Positions 44,734 through 53,200 of a stretch of 64,000 nucleotides of DNA are shown piece by piece. The stretch comes from Rhizomicrobium sp. (GTDB lineage Bacteria; Pseudomonadota; Alphaproteobacteria; Micropepsales; Micropepsaceae), in contig JBBCGJ010000001.1 of NCBI GenBank assembly GCA_037200985.1, positions 3,572,756 to 3,636,755 of the forward strand. Direction: 5' to 3'. The notes below the pieces were generated by a model. It was not told the DNA's origin and did not search any database. It saw only the letters and a list, made by a program, of their open reading frames with translations. The first letter of the stretch is position 1; every line of letters begins with the position of its first letter. The position numbers were made by a program, and so were the translations under genes.

Positions 44734-44970
44734 ATGTGGTACGTGCATTTTCTGCAACTTGAAAATGGCGACCTTTATGTCGGATCGACCGGTGATCTGA
44801 GACGGCGCGTTGCGTCTCACGGTCAAGGCCGCGTGGATTCGACCAAATCAAGTCTACCCGTCAAATTGCGTGCCTACGTGGCTGTCGAAACCGAGGTCAT
44901 CGCGCGCAGTCTTGAGCGATACTTCAAGTCGGGTTCCGGAAAAGCCGTCGCCAAGAAGCGGTTTCTCTAG
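44734..44970 (+). CDS. Small GIY-YIG nuclease family protein
   Basis: 78 residues, a single stand-alone GIY-YIG domain: [17 protein letters not shown] is the GIY...YVG strand pair, R-R-R-V-A-S-H supplies the conserved Arg and His, and [11 protein letters not shown] the conserved Glu and Lys. Families like this include SLX1- and YhbQ-type proteins of uncertain role. Its position directly behind a tRNA and inverted repeat is notable. Base composition is lower in GC than the neighbours. Confidence 0.88.
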   Translation: MWYVHFLQLENGDLYVGSTGDLRRRVASHGQGRVDSTKSSLPVKLRAYVAVETEVIARSLERYFKSGSGKAVAKKRFL

Positions 44971-45018
44971 GTTCTTCGACCAAGGCCGATGACAGGACGC
45001 TTCACCGCGGCCCAAGGA

Positions 45019-45210
45019 TCAATCGCCGTCGAACGGTCCGGAGAAGGTCAGCCTGAGCGCGCGGGCGTCCCGGCATTCGCGGCGGGCGAACCGGAGTGCG
45101 GCGTCGCGCTGGAAGAACGTCCCCGACACCAGCCCGTCGGCCCGGCGGGCGCACCACCGCCCGATCCTGTTGCGGAAAATCCGAAAGACCGTCTCGCCGC
45201 TCTCGCTCAT
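45019..45210 (-). CDS. Small protein of unknown function after the methyltransferase
   Basis: 63 residues: V-F-R-I-F-R-N-R-I-G-R-W-C-A-R-R-A-D-G-L-V, then G-T-F-F-Q-R-D-A-A-L-R-F-A-R-R-E. The W...R...G-x-F...A...F-A pattern resembles small domains of the W-x-V-x-R-x-x-G type that are common but unassigned. It overlaps the methyltransferase stop by four bases, so it is very likely translated with it. Confidence 0.6.
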   Translation of the reverse strand: MSESGETVFRIFRNRIGRWCARRADGLVSGTFFQRDAALRFARRECRDARALRLTFSGPFDGD

Positions 45211-46076
45211 GACCGGCGCCGGGCGATCAGGAGAAGATGCGTGGCGTGGTCGATGAATCCGCCGTCGCTTCCGGCCGGCGCGTTCCAGCGCGGATCGTCC
45301 GCGAACCGGCCATGGAAAAGATCCAGGCCCGACAGATCCTCGATGTCGAGATGGGGCGACACCAGGGCGCGCAGCTCGGCCGAGCGGAACAGGTGCGAGG
45401 GCAGCGACAGGCGCCGCCCGTCGTCCAGCTCGACGTCCAGCCGGTCGACGGCGTTATCCTGCCGGAACCGGCAGGCATGCTCCATCGCATCGACATAGAG
45501 GGTGGGCGTGCTGCCGGCGGCGCGAACGGAGCTGACGAAATATCCTGCCGTCACGCGCCCGATCTGCGACAGGATGCGGGGCAGTTCGGCGGCGGGCAGG
45601 TGGTTGAGGACGCCGCACAGGCAAAGAACCATATCGACGCTCGCGTCGGCCTCGGGAAGCGGCCGGACGATATCGCCGACCTCGAATGTCAGTGTGACGC
45701 CCGGAAGTCCGGCCAGATCGGCCGACAGCTCCCGCGCCCGCCGGACCTGGGCGTCGGCGATGTCGAAGCCGCGCGCGACGATGTCGTCGAAGCCGATCGC
45801 CCGCGCGCGCGTCGCGATGCGGCGCAGCCAGGTGCCCGGTCCGCATCCCAGGTCCAGGACGCGCAGGGAACGCCTGCCGCGGGCGCGCAGCGCGCAGAGC
45901 TTGGAGAACAGCAGCTCCCAGATGCGGCTGTCGCCATAGGCATATTGACCGCTGAACGCGTAGAGCTTCCGCGGATCGCCGTCGGCGTAGGAAATGTAGC
46001 TGTCGCCGGCCTGGTTATGGGGCCGGCGCCATAAAGCTTCGAGCGGAAATCGCTGCGCCGCACATAAGAACGGCAT
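45207..46076 (-). CDS. Class I SAM-dependent methyltransferase
   Basis: 289 residues with the Rossmann SAM-binding motifs: V-L-D-L-G-C-G-P-G-T-W (motif I, near residue 73), G-F-D-I-A-D after it and D-M-V-L-C-L-C-G-V-L-N-H-L (motif IV region). A long N-terminal part with Y-I-S-Y-A-D-G-D-P-R-K-L and a late E-L-D-D-G-R suggest a small-molecule acceptor, not a protein. It resembles methyltransferases of natural-product type, but no biosynthetic genes accompany it. Acceptor unknown. Confidence 0.83.
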   Translation of the reverse strand: MPFLCAAQRFPLEALWRRPHNQAGDSYISYADGDPRKLYAFSGQYAYGDSRIWELLFSKLCALRARGRRSLRVLDLGCGPGTWLRRIATRARAIGFDDIVARGFDIADAQVRRARELSADLAGLPGVTLTFEVGDIVRPLPEADASVDMVLCLCGVLNHLPAAELPRILSQIGRVTAGYFVSSVRAAGSTPTLYVDAMEHACRFRQDNAVDRLDVELDDGRRLSLPSHLFRSAELRALVSPHLDIEDLSGLDLFHGRFADDPRWNAPAGSDGGFIDHATHLLLIARRRS

Positions 46077-46159
46077 AGGAAAGCCGGCGTCCGGGTGGAA
46101 CCCGTTCGCGGTTTGCGGCCGCGCTGCTATGGTGTGGGCGCGTTCGGATAGGCCAAGCG

Positions 46160-47083
46160 ATGATCGTCCACCCCACCGGCAAGTTCGACAACCACGCCAG
46201 GCGCTACGACCATATCGAGGCGCGGCCGCTGGCGGCGGCGATGGGGGCGGAGATCCGCGGCGTGCAGATCGCGAAGCTCAATGACGCGCAGTTCGCCGAG
46301 ATCCGCGATGCCCTGTTCCGCCACAAGATGATCTATTTTCGCGACCAGGACATGGGCCATGCCGACCAGGAATCGTTCAGCCTGCGCTTCGGGCCTTTCG
46401 CGGAAGACGCCTATACCAAGGGCATCGCGGGCCATGTGAACGTCCAGCCGCTGATCAAGGAGGCGGATGCGCGGACCGGCATGGTGTTCGGCTCGGGCTG
46501 GCACACCGATTCGCCGTTCCTGGAGAATCCGCCGGCGATCAGCATGCTCTACGGCGTCGACATTCCGCCCTATGGCGGCGACACGATCTGGGCCAATGCC
46601 GTGCTCGCCTACGCGATGCTGAGCCCGACGATGCAGCGCATGCTGGCGCCCTTGCGGGTGCACATGTCGATGGGGCGCGTGCTCGAATCGGCTCAGACCT
46701 ACGGCAAGGTCGACGCCTCGGCGGTCGGCAGGCTGGCGGCCACCCGCGGCGCGGCCGCGCTGCCGGACGATGTCGTGCGCAAGGTGCAGGGCACGATGCA
46801 TCCCCTGGTGCGCACCCATCCCGTCAGCGGCGAGAAATCGCTCTATTGCGACGGCTCCTATGCCGTCGGCATCGAGGGATTGACGGAGCCCGAGGCCGAG
46901 GCGCTGCTGCGCTTCCTGGCCGCGCATATGACTCAGCCCGCGTTCACCTGCCGGCTGCGCTGGGAGCCCAAGACCTTCGCGCTGTGGGACAACCGGATCT
47001 GCATCCACCAGGCCTTCAACGACTATGACGGTTTCCGCCGCGAGCTCTATCGCACGACCGTCGCCGGCGAAGTGCCGCGCTAG
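46160..47083 (+). CDS. TauD/TfdA-family 2OG-Fe(II) dioxygenase
   Basis: 307 residues. The iron site W-H115-T-D117 is clear, with the distal His in I-C-I-H-Q-A-F-N and the 2OG-binding Arg in F-R-R-E-L-Y-R. The N-terminal P-L-A-A-A-M-G-A-E-I-R-G and Y-F-R-D-Q-D motifs are TauD-like. The family oxidises taurine, alpha-ketoglutarate-linked sulfonates, or carnitine/herbicide-like acids; no transport genes here point to one. It stands alone, divergent from the methyltransferase. Confidence 0.88.
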   Translation: MIVHPTGKFDNHARRYDHIEARPLAAAMGAEIRGVQIAKLNDAQFAEIRDALFRHKMIYFRDQDMGHADQESFSLRFGPFAEDAYTKGIAGHVNVQPLIKEADARTGMVFGSGWHTDSPFLENPPAISMLYGVDIPPYGGDTIWANAVLAYAMLSPTMQRMLAPLRVHMSMGRVLESAQTYGKVDASAVGRLAATRGAAALPDDVVRKVQGTMHPLVRTHPVSGEKSLYCDGSYAVGIEGLTEPEAEALLRFLAAHMTQPAFTCRLRWEPKTFALWDNRICIHQAFNDYDGFRRELYRTTVAGEVPR

Positions 47084-47208
47084 ATGCTTGTCGACGACGC
47101 GAACGGTGCCGCGCCCGCGCGGCGGCCGGCCGAAGCGGTCGCCGAATAAGCTTTGCCCGGCCCGCCGCCGCCGGTAGATTCCGCGCGCAATTTCAAAGGC
47201 CGCACGCC

Positions 47209-47823
47209 ATGCGCATTGCCGGGTTGATTTTCGCGGCCCTCGTCATGGTCGCCGCCCGCGCGGCCGCCGACGCGCCCGCGCCCGATGCGCCCGCAAACGC
47301 TGCGCCGGCCGGGCCGAAGGTCCTGATCTCCACCGACATGGGCGATATCGTGCTGCAGCTCGATGCGGCGCACGCGCCGGCGACCGTGGCGAATTTCCTG
47401 CGCTATGCGAAGGAAGGCCACTACGACGGCACGATCGTCTATCGCGTCGTGCCCGGCTTCGTGATCCAGGCCGGAAGCTGGGAACCCGATCTGCGGACGC
47501 GGCCCGTCCATGCGCCGATCCCGCTCGAAGCCGGGCTTCCCAATCTGCGCGGCACGGTGGCGATGGCGCGGGGCGACGCGCCGGCCAGCGCCACGGCGGA
47601 GTTCTTCATCAACCTCGCCGACAATCCGGCGCTCGACCGTCAGGCGGACGACACGACCGGCGGCACCGGCTATGCCGTGTTCGGCCAGGTCGTGACGGGC
47701 ATGGATACGGCGGACAAGATCGCCGCCGTCCCGCTCGGCGACCATGGGCCTTTCGCCGGCGCCGCGCCGGTGACGCCGATCGTGATCGCCCATGTCACCG
47801 TCCTGCCGGAAGCGGCGCCGTGA
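47209..47823 (+). CDS. Exported cyclophilin-type peptidyl-prolyl isomerase
   Basis: 204 residues: signal peptide (ends R-A-A-A-D-A), an Ala/Pro linker, then a cyclophilin domain with Y-R-V-V-P-G-F-V-I-Q-A-G, L-R-G-T-V-A-M-A-R and A-E-F-F-I-N-L-A-D-N-P. The catalytic Arg (Y-R-V) and the F-F-I-N segment are kept. It assists proline isomerisation in the periplasm. The stop overlaps the next gene's start by four bases. Confidence 0.9.
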   Translation: MRIAGLIFAALVMVAARAAADAPAPDAPANAAPAGPKVLISTDMGDIVLQLDAAHAPATVANFLRYAKEGHYDGTIVYRVVPGFVIQAGSWEPDLRTRPVHAPIPLEAGLPNLRGTVAMARGDAPASATAEFFINLADNPALDRQADDTTGGTGYAVFGQVVTGMDTADKIAAVPLGDHGPFAGAAPVTPIVIAHVTVLPEAAP

Positions 47824-48848
47824 CGCCGGCCGGCTATAAGGCGGTATCCAGACTCTATAACGCGCTGATGACGGGCCTGGTCCTGACGCTCGTCGCGCAC
47901 AAGGACGCCGAGGCCGCGCGCCGCTTCGTGTTCGCGCATTTCCGCCGCCAGCATCTGGAGAAATTCCGCGACGGGCTGGCCAAGCTCGGGCTCGACAAGC
48001 TCCCCGATGCGGTGGCCTGCGCGCAGTATCATTATTTCTCCAACGCGCTGGGCGGGGTGAAGACCGAATACATGCCCGAATCGGACCGCAAGGCCTGGGT
48101 GCGCTATCCGCCGCCGCGCTGGATCTGGTCGGGCGCCGCGATCTGCGCCGTCCCGCGCGCCGTCAACGAAGCGATGCTGCATGGCTGGCACGGCCATAAC
48201 GGCGTGACGCTGGGAAATCCCCGGCTCGGCTTCGTCTGCACCGGCCAGACCGTCGACGGCGATCCGGGCCTCGAAGGCTATTACCGCGAATATGACCGCG
48301 ACCTTGCGCCGGACGAACGTGTGCGCTTCGCATCCGACGAACAGGCACCGCCCTTCGATCCGGCGCGTGCCCCGAAACTGGACTCCGCCGATTGGCCAGC
48401 CGAGCGTCTCGCCAAGGTCGAACGCTCCTATGCGATGGAATATGTGCGCTCGCTGCTGCCGACGATGCTGGAACTGTTCGGCGCCGACGAAGCCCGCGCC
48501 CTGGTCGGGCGCACCGCCCGCCTCATCGGCCTGCAATATTACGACGAGATCGCGGCGCTGCTTGCAGTCGAGGCCAGAGACGCGCAGGGCTTCGCGCGGC
48601 TTCTGGCCTCCCTTGCCGCGGCGCAGGGTGAGCGGGTCGAAATCCACCCCGACGGCGATGCGGCCGTCGTCGAACAATCCGGCTGGCGGCTGATGGACGG
48701 CGTCGCCGCGGGCACGGTGATGTTTCCCGCCTGGAACGCGCTTTGGGAAGGCGCCCTGGCGGTGCATAATCGGCGCCTGGGGCTGACGGCGGCGCGGCGT
48801 GGCGAAGACATCGCCTGGCGCATCGGGAACATGGAAATGATGCGATGA
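47820..48848 (+). CDS. Conserved protein of unknown function
   Basis: 342 residues with no signal peptide. Cys-His-rich patches: A-C-A-Q-Y-H-Y-F-S-N-A, then P-P-P-R-W-I-W-S-G-A-A-I-C-A-V and G-W-H-G-H-N-G, G-F-V-C-T-G-Q. The layout (N-terminal helical region, then D-P-G-L-E-G-Y-Y-R-E) recalls L-2-amino-thiazoline-4-carboxylic acid hydrolase-type proteins, but this is weak. GTG start at 47820. Held in a chain of overlapping genes with the cyclophilin and OsmC genes. Confidence 0.6.
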   Translation: MTPAGYKAVSRLYNALMTGLVLTLVAHKDAEAARRFVFAHFRRQHLEKFRDGLAKLGLDKLPDAVACAQYHYFSNALGGVKTEYMPESDRKAWVRYPPPRWIWSGAAICAVPRAVNEAMLHGWHGHNGVTLGNPRLGFVCTGQTVDGDPGLEGYYREYDRDLAPDERVRFASDEQAPPFDPARAPKLDSADWPAERLAKVERSYAMEYVRSLLPTMLELFGADEARALVGRTARLIGLQYYDEIAALLAVEARDAQGFARLLASLAAAQGERVEIHPDGDAAVVEQSGWRLMDGVAAGTVMFPAWNALWEGALAVHNRRLGLTAARRGEDIAWRIGNMEMMR

Positions 48849-49261
48849 GCGAGCCACAAGAAGGAACCCGTCTGGTCGCGCGCGCCGGCGCCAGGCTGGC
48901 GGAGGCGCGCTATCACACCGATCTCCGCGTCGGCCATCACGCGCTCGTCGCCGACGAGTCGGTCGCGGCCGGCGGCGCCGATGCGGGACCTTCGCCCTTC
49001 GGTTTCGTGCTCGCGGGTCTGGGCGCCTGCACCGCGATCACCCTGCGCATGTATGCCGAGCACAAAGGTTGGACGCTGACCGGTCTCGCCGTCGACCTCG
49101 AATATTACCGCGACGGCAAGGCGTTCCGGGTCGAACGTGTCCTGCATATCGAAGGCGATCTCGACGACGAACAGCGGGCCCGCCTGGTCGACATCGCGGA
49201 GCGCACGCCGGTGACGCTGGCGCTCAAGGCCGGTACCACGATCAACACCAAGGTCGGCTGA
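48845..49261 (+). CDS. OsmC family protein, single-cysteine form
   Basis: 138 residues. The OsmC fold is clear (P-S-P-F-G-F-V-L-A-G-L-G-A-C-T-A-I-T-L-R-M-Y-A). The first active cysteine is present in G-A-C-T, but the second, normally C-P-V, reads T-P-V-T. OsmC/Ohr peroxidases use both cysteines, so organic hydroperoxide reduction is doubtful. It may be a redox or ligand-binding variant. Overlaps both neighbours (ATGA before, TGATG after). Confidence 0.85.
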   Translation: MSEPQEGTRLVARAGARLAEARYHTDLRVGHHALVADESVAAGGADAGPSPFGFVLAGLGACTAITLRMYAEHKGWTLTGLAVDLEYYRDGKAFRVERVLHIEGDLDDEQRARLVDIAERTPVTLALKAGTTINTKVG

Positions 49262-50151
49262 TGGGCGAGCTCGGAGCCGGCGAACCCTATGCCACGCTGA
49301 CGCTGAAGGACGGGCGCAAGCTCGGCTATCTCGATGTCGGCAAGGCCGGCGGCCCTGTCGTGTTCCATTTCCACGGCCACGGCTCCTCGCGGCTCGAAGC
49401 CCTGATGCTGGAGGATGCGGCGAACCGGCTGGGCCTGCGCGTCATCGCGCTCGACCGCCCGGGCGTCGGCTATTCCGACCCGAAGGACGGCGACCGCCTG
49501 CTCGACTGGCCGGCCGATGTCGCCGAGGCCGCCGACCAGTTCGGCATCGACCGTTTCGCGGTCCAAGGCATGTCGGCCGGCGGGCCCTATGCGCTGGCCT
49601 GCGTCGAGCGGCTCGGCGATCGCGTCACCGCCTGCTCGCTGGTCAGCGCCGTGCCGCCGCCGGAGATCGCGCGCCGCACCGGCCCGCGCGTGCGGCGCCT
49701 CGCCTGGTGGGTTGCCCATCGCTATCCCAAATATCTGCGCCGCCGCCTGATGCAGTTCCGCCCCGACGGGCCGCCGCGCGAAGACGCGGTGCGCCAGCGC
49801 ATGCTGCGCGTCGCGCAATGGCTGGGCGGCGAGGATCAGCGGCTGATGCAGGTGCCGGAGATGCGCGCCATCCTCGCCCGCACCATGATGGAGACCGCGC
49901 GGCAGAGCGGCGCCGGGAACCGCGCCGAGATCGAGCGGCTGGTGCGGCCCTGGGGCTTCGACATTACCCGGCTCTCCGGCCCGCGCATCTTCGTCTGGCA
50001 TGGCGATCAGGACCGCATCATGCCCATCGGGCCGGCGCGCATGATGGCGCGGCGGATCCGGAACGCGACGGCGACCTTCTATACCGGCGAAGGCCACTTC
50101 TCCGTGCTGGTCAATCGCGCCTACGACCTGCTCGCCGTCTTGCGGCCGTGA
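49261..50151 (+). CDS. Alpha/beta hydrolase
   Basis: 296 residues with the oxyanion-hole H-F-H-G-H-G-S-S, the nucleophile elbow G-M-S-A-G-G (Ser), an acid in W-H-G-D-Q-D and a late His in G-E-G-H-F. R-P-G-V-G-Y-S-D is typical of small-molecule esterases and epoxide/haloalkane-type relatives. An alpha/beta hydrolase next to an OsmC gene is a frequent pairing. Start is ATG 49261, overlapping the OsmC stop by one base. Substrate unknown. Confidence 0.87.
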   Translation: MGELGAGEPYATLTLKDGRKLGYLDVGKAGGPVVFHFHGHGSSRLEALMLEDAANRLGLRVIALDRPGVGYSDPKDGDRLLDWPADVAEAADQFGIDRFAVQGMSAGGPYALACVERLGDRVTACSLVSAVPPPEIARRTGPRVRRLAWWVAHRYPKYLRRRLMQFRPDGPPREDAVRQRMLRVAQWLGGEDQRLMQVPEMRAILARTMMETARQSGAGNRAEIERLVRPWGFDITRLSGPRIFVWHGDQDRIMPIGPARMMARRIRNATATFYTGEGHFSVLVNRAYDLLAVLRP

Positions 50152-50209
50152 TGGAAGGAACCCATCTTCCCCGTTAGGGTTTGTTGACGGAACGCGCTCG
50201 GGGGAAGCA

Positions 50210-51517
50210 ATGAAACGTCGATTCTCCGCCGGCCTGTTCCTGGCGCTTCTCGCTGTCGTGCCGGCCCGCGCCGAAGACGCCGAGACCTGGTCGCTGCATG
50301 GGCAGGCGACCTTCGTCTGGCAGTTCCAGCCCGCCTTCCGCTCCCCCTTCCAGGGCGCCAACAGTCTCGATCCCGTCGCCAACGGACGCGAGACCTTCGA
50401 CCTGACGGCCTTCGCCGGCGTGCGGCTCTGGGATGGCGGCGAGGCCTATGTGAATCCGGAGATCGATCAGGGCTTCGGGCTGTCCAACACAGTCGGCGTC
50501 GCCGGCTATCCCAGCGGCGAGGCCTATAAGGTCGGTAAGGAGACGCCCTATTTCCGGCTCCAGCGGCTGTTCTTCCGTCAGACCTTCGACCTCGGCGGCG
50601 ACAGCCAGACGATCGAGCCGGACGCGAACCAGCTCGGCGGCACGCGCACCGCCGACAATCTCGTCCTCACCGCCGGCAAGCTCTCCGTCACGGACATCTT
50701 CGACGCCAATTCGCTGGCGCACGATCCCAAAGCGGGTTTCCTCAACTGGTCGCTGATCGATACCGGCGCGTTCGACTACGCGGCCGATGCCTGGGGCTAC
50801 AGCTACGGTATCGCTGCGGAATGGACGCAGGACTGGTGGACGCTGCGCGCCGGCCTGTTCGACCTGTCGCGGGTGCCCAACACGACCGAACTGGTGCGCG
50901 GCTTCGGCCAATATGAGGTCGTCTCCGAACTGGAGATGCGCCATTCCCTGTTCGGGCCGCCCGGAATCGTCAGGCTGCTCGGCTGGGTCAATCGCGGCCG
51001 CATGGGGTCCTACAACGACGCCGTCGCGCTCGGCCTGGCGACCCACAGCACGCCCGACACCGCGCTGGTGCGCCGTCCCGCCGACCGCGGCGGCTTCGTC
51101 CTGAACGCCGAGCAGCAGTTGGGTGGCGACTGGTCCGCCTTCCTGCGCTTCGGCTTCGACGACGGCAGCCAGGAAGCATTCGAGTTCACCGAGATCAACC
51201 GCACCGTCGCGGCCGGCCTGTCGCTCAAGGGCGGCGGCTGGGGCCGGCCGAACGATACGGTGGGCCTTGCCGGCGTCGACAACGCCATCTCCGGCGCGGC
51301 CCGCGCCTATTTCGCCGCCGGCGGTCTGGGGATCCTGATCGGCGACGGTGCGCTGCCGCGCGCGGGCGACGAGCATATCCTCGAGGCCTATTACAGCGCC
51401 GCGGCGACGGACTGGCTGGCGCTCAGCCTCGACTATCAGTGGATTTCGGACCCTGCCTACGATGTCGATCGCGGGCCGGTCTCGATCCTCGGCCTGCGCA
51501 TGCATGCCGCGACGTGA
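50210..51517 (+). CDS. OprB-like carbohydrate-selective porin
   Basis: 435 residues: signal peptide (ends V-P-A-R-A), then a 16-strand-type beta-barrel with E-Y/G-Q-Y-x-V-V, L-W-D-G-G-E-A-Y-V-N-P-E-I, F-R-L-Q-R-L-F-F-R-Q-T and T-A-G-K-L-S-V-T-D-I-F-D, all OprB features. OprB channels favour sugars. GGGGGAAGC precedes the ATG. The next gene is an MFS carrier, which fits an uptake pair, but the sugar is unknown. Confidence 0.9.
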   Translation: MKRRFSAGLFLALLAVVPARAEDAETWSLHGQATFVWQFQPAFRSPFQGANSLDPVANGRETFDLTAFAGVRLWDGGEAYVNPEIDQGFGLSNTVGVAGYPSGEAYKVGKETPYFRLQRLFFRQTFDLGGDSQTIEPDANQLGGTRTADNLVLTAGKLSVTDIFDANSLAHDPKAGFLNWSLIDTGAFDYAADAWGYSYGIAAEWTQDWWTLRAGLFDLSRVPNTTELVRGFGQYEVVSELEMRHSLFGPPGIVRLLGWVNRGRMGSYNDAVALGLATHSTPDTALVRRPADRGGFVLNAEQQLGGDWSAFLRFGFDDGSQEAFEFTEINRTVAAGLSLKGGGWGRPNDTVGLAGVDNAISGAARAYFAAGGLGILIGDGALPRAGDEHILEAYYSAAATDWLALSLDYQWISDPAYDVDRGPVSILGLRMHAAT

Positions 51518-51554
51518 GGCGAGACAGTCTCGCGGTCGCACGGCATAAAGAGGC

Positions 51555-52730
51555 ATGAACGAGCATCGCCACGCCGCGGTCCATGATGCGGTCGGACCCG
51601 ACCTTCCCTTGAACGAAGCGGTCGCGGCGCTGGCGCTGGGGGTGATCGCGCTGCTGTTCGCCGGCGTGCTGCCGGCGCTCCTCGGCGCGCTGGGGGAGGA
51701 GCACCGGCTCTCAGCCGCGGGCTTCGGGCTGACCGCCACCGCCGAAGGCCTCGCGATGGGCCTCGCCACGCTCGCCGCCGGTATCGTCCTGCCGCCGCGC
51801 CATTTGAAGCTTATCGGCGCGGGCGCCGCCCTCGCCCTGGCCGCGATCGACTTTTCCACGCTGCACGCCGCCGGGACGGCGATCATGGCGATCCGGGCCC
51901 TCGCCGGCGTCGCGGAGGGCATCCTGCTGTGGATCGTGACCAGCATGATCGCACGCACCGCGATGCCGGAGCGCTGGGCCGGCATCTACTTCACCGCGCT
52001 CTGCGCCGGCCAGATGGTGGCGGCCCTTCTCTTCGCGGTGTGGATATTGCCGGCCTTCGGTGCCGATGGCGGCTTCGCCGCCCTGGCCTTGGCCAGCGTC
52101 GCCGGCATTGCCGCCGCCGTCTTCCTGCCGGACCGCTTCGCGCCCCTGCTGACGGACGAAAGTCTGAGCGGCTCGCCGCCGCCGCGCGGCTGGTTCGCCC
52201 TGTTCGCCACGCTGATCTATATCGGCGCCACCGCCACGGTCGGCGTCTACCTCGAGCCGTTCGCGCGGCAAGCCGGTCTCGGCCCCGACGTGGCGCGCAC
52301 CGCGGTATGGACCTCGCTGGCGGCGCAGATCGCGGGCGGCGCCTTTTCGACGGTGCTGGCCGGCCATGTCCGCTGGCTGACCGTGTTCGTCGGCTCCAGC
52401 ATCGCCTTCCTCGTCAATTGGGGCGTCTTCCTGCTGCATGCGCCGGGCTGGGCCTTCATCGCCGCCAACGCGCTGGGCGGTTTCGTCAGCATCGTCGTCG
52501 CCGCCTTCATCGTGCCCATGACCATCGAGGCCGATCCCTCGCGCCGCGCCGCCGTGCTGGGCGGCAGCACGCAGGTGCTGGCCGGCGCGCTCGGTCCCTT
52601 CGCGGCATCTTTCGTCGTCGCCGACGACGACGTGCATGGCGCGATTCTTCTGGGCACAGTATCGTTGTTCGCCGGCCTTGCGTTGATTGCAGGACTGCAC
52701 GTCACCGCGCCGAAGGCATCGGCTCGCTGA
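51555..52730 (+). CDS. MFS transporter
   Basis: 391 residues with 11-12 membrane helices, starting L-N-E-A-V-A-A-L-A-L-G-V-I-A-L-L-F and holding the usual mid-loop R-D-like region. Substrate unknown. It follows the OprB-like porin by 37 bases on the same strand, so outer- and inner-membrane passage of one solute is a reasonable guess. Confidence 0.82.
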   Translation: MNEHRHAAVHDAVGPDLPLNEAVAALALGVIALLFAGVLPALLGALGEEHRLSAAGFGLTATAEGLAMGLATLAAGIVLPPRHLKLIGAGAALALAAIDFSTLHAAGTAIMAIRALAGVAEGILLWIVTSMIARTAMPERWAGIYFTALCAGQMVAALLFAVWILPAFGADGGFAALALASVAGIAAAVFLPDRFAPLLTDESLSGSPPPRGWFALFATLIYIGATATVGVYLEPFARQAGLGPDVARTAVWTSLAAQIAGGAFSTVLAGHVRWLTVFVGSSIAFLVNWGVFLLHAPGWAFIAANALGGFVSIVVAAFIVPMTIEADPSRRAAVLGGSTQVLAGALGPFAASFVVADDDVHGAILLGTVSLFAGLALIAGLHVTAPKASAR

Positions 52731-52787
52731 ACCAACCCGCGGCCTGGCCGTTCACCGGCTTCAAGTCGCGCGAACAAGGAGATGGAC

Positions 52788-53198
52788 ATGGCCGCGAAGA
52801 AGAAAAAGCGGAAGACGACGAAGGCGACAAAGACGACGAAAACGATTGCCAAGAAGAAGGCGCCGGTGAAGCGCAAGGCCGTTAAGGCCGCGCGCAAAGC
52901 CGCGCCCAAGAAGAAGACGGCGCCGAAGAAGAAGGTCGCGGTCAAGGCAAAGGCCGCGGTCAAGACGAAGACCAAGGCCAAGAAGGCCGTCAAGCGCACG
53001 CCGAAGGGCGAATATGGTGAGGGTAATTACAAGGCCTCGAAGCGCTTCCGCACGAGCGAGGAAGCCTTCGTGAAGGCGAACAAGACGAAGATCCCGGCGC
53101 TGGGCAAGGCGGCCGAGGAAGCCCTGGAGGGGCCGGAAGGCGATGAGCTGCGGGCCGCGGAAGCGGAAGCCGCCAACCACGCCGCCGGCCAGGGCTGA
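52788..53198 (+). CDS. Histone H1-like Lys/Ala-rich protein with acidic C-terminus
   Basis: 136 residues. Residues 1 to about 70 are repeats of K-K-x-A/V-K type (many Lys, Ala, Thr, Pro), like histone H1 tails and AlgP. The second half, about 70-136, starts G-E-Y-G-E-G-N-Y-K-A-S-K-R-F-R and turns acidic (A-L-E-G-P-E-G-D-E-L), the GEGNY type seen in small cytoplasmic proteins. It probably binds DNA and may condense or protect it. ATG 52788 is preferred: AAGGAG lies six bases before it, while the ATG at 52782 abuts the site. Confidence 0.85.
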   Translation: MAAKKKKRKTTKATKTTKTIAKKKAPVKRKAVKAARKAAPKKKTAPKKKVAVKAKAAVKTKTKAKKAVKRTPKGEYGEGNYKASKRFRTSEEAFVKANKTKIPALGKAAEEALEGPEGDELRAAEAEAANHAAGQG

Positions 53199-53200
53199 CG

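Noticed and set aside
44547..44851. Minus-strand open frames over tRNA-Arg and the GIY-YIG gene
   Set aside because: They read through a tRNA and give the familiar false [10 protein letters not shown] sequence seen antisense to tRNA genes. Not real proteins.
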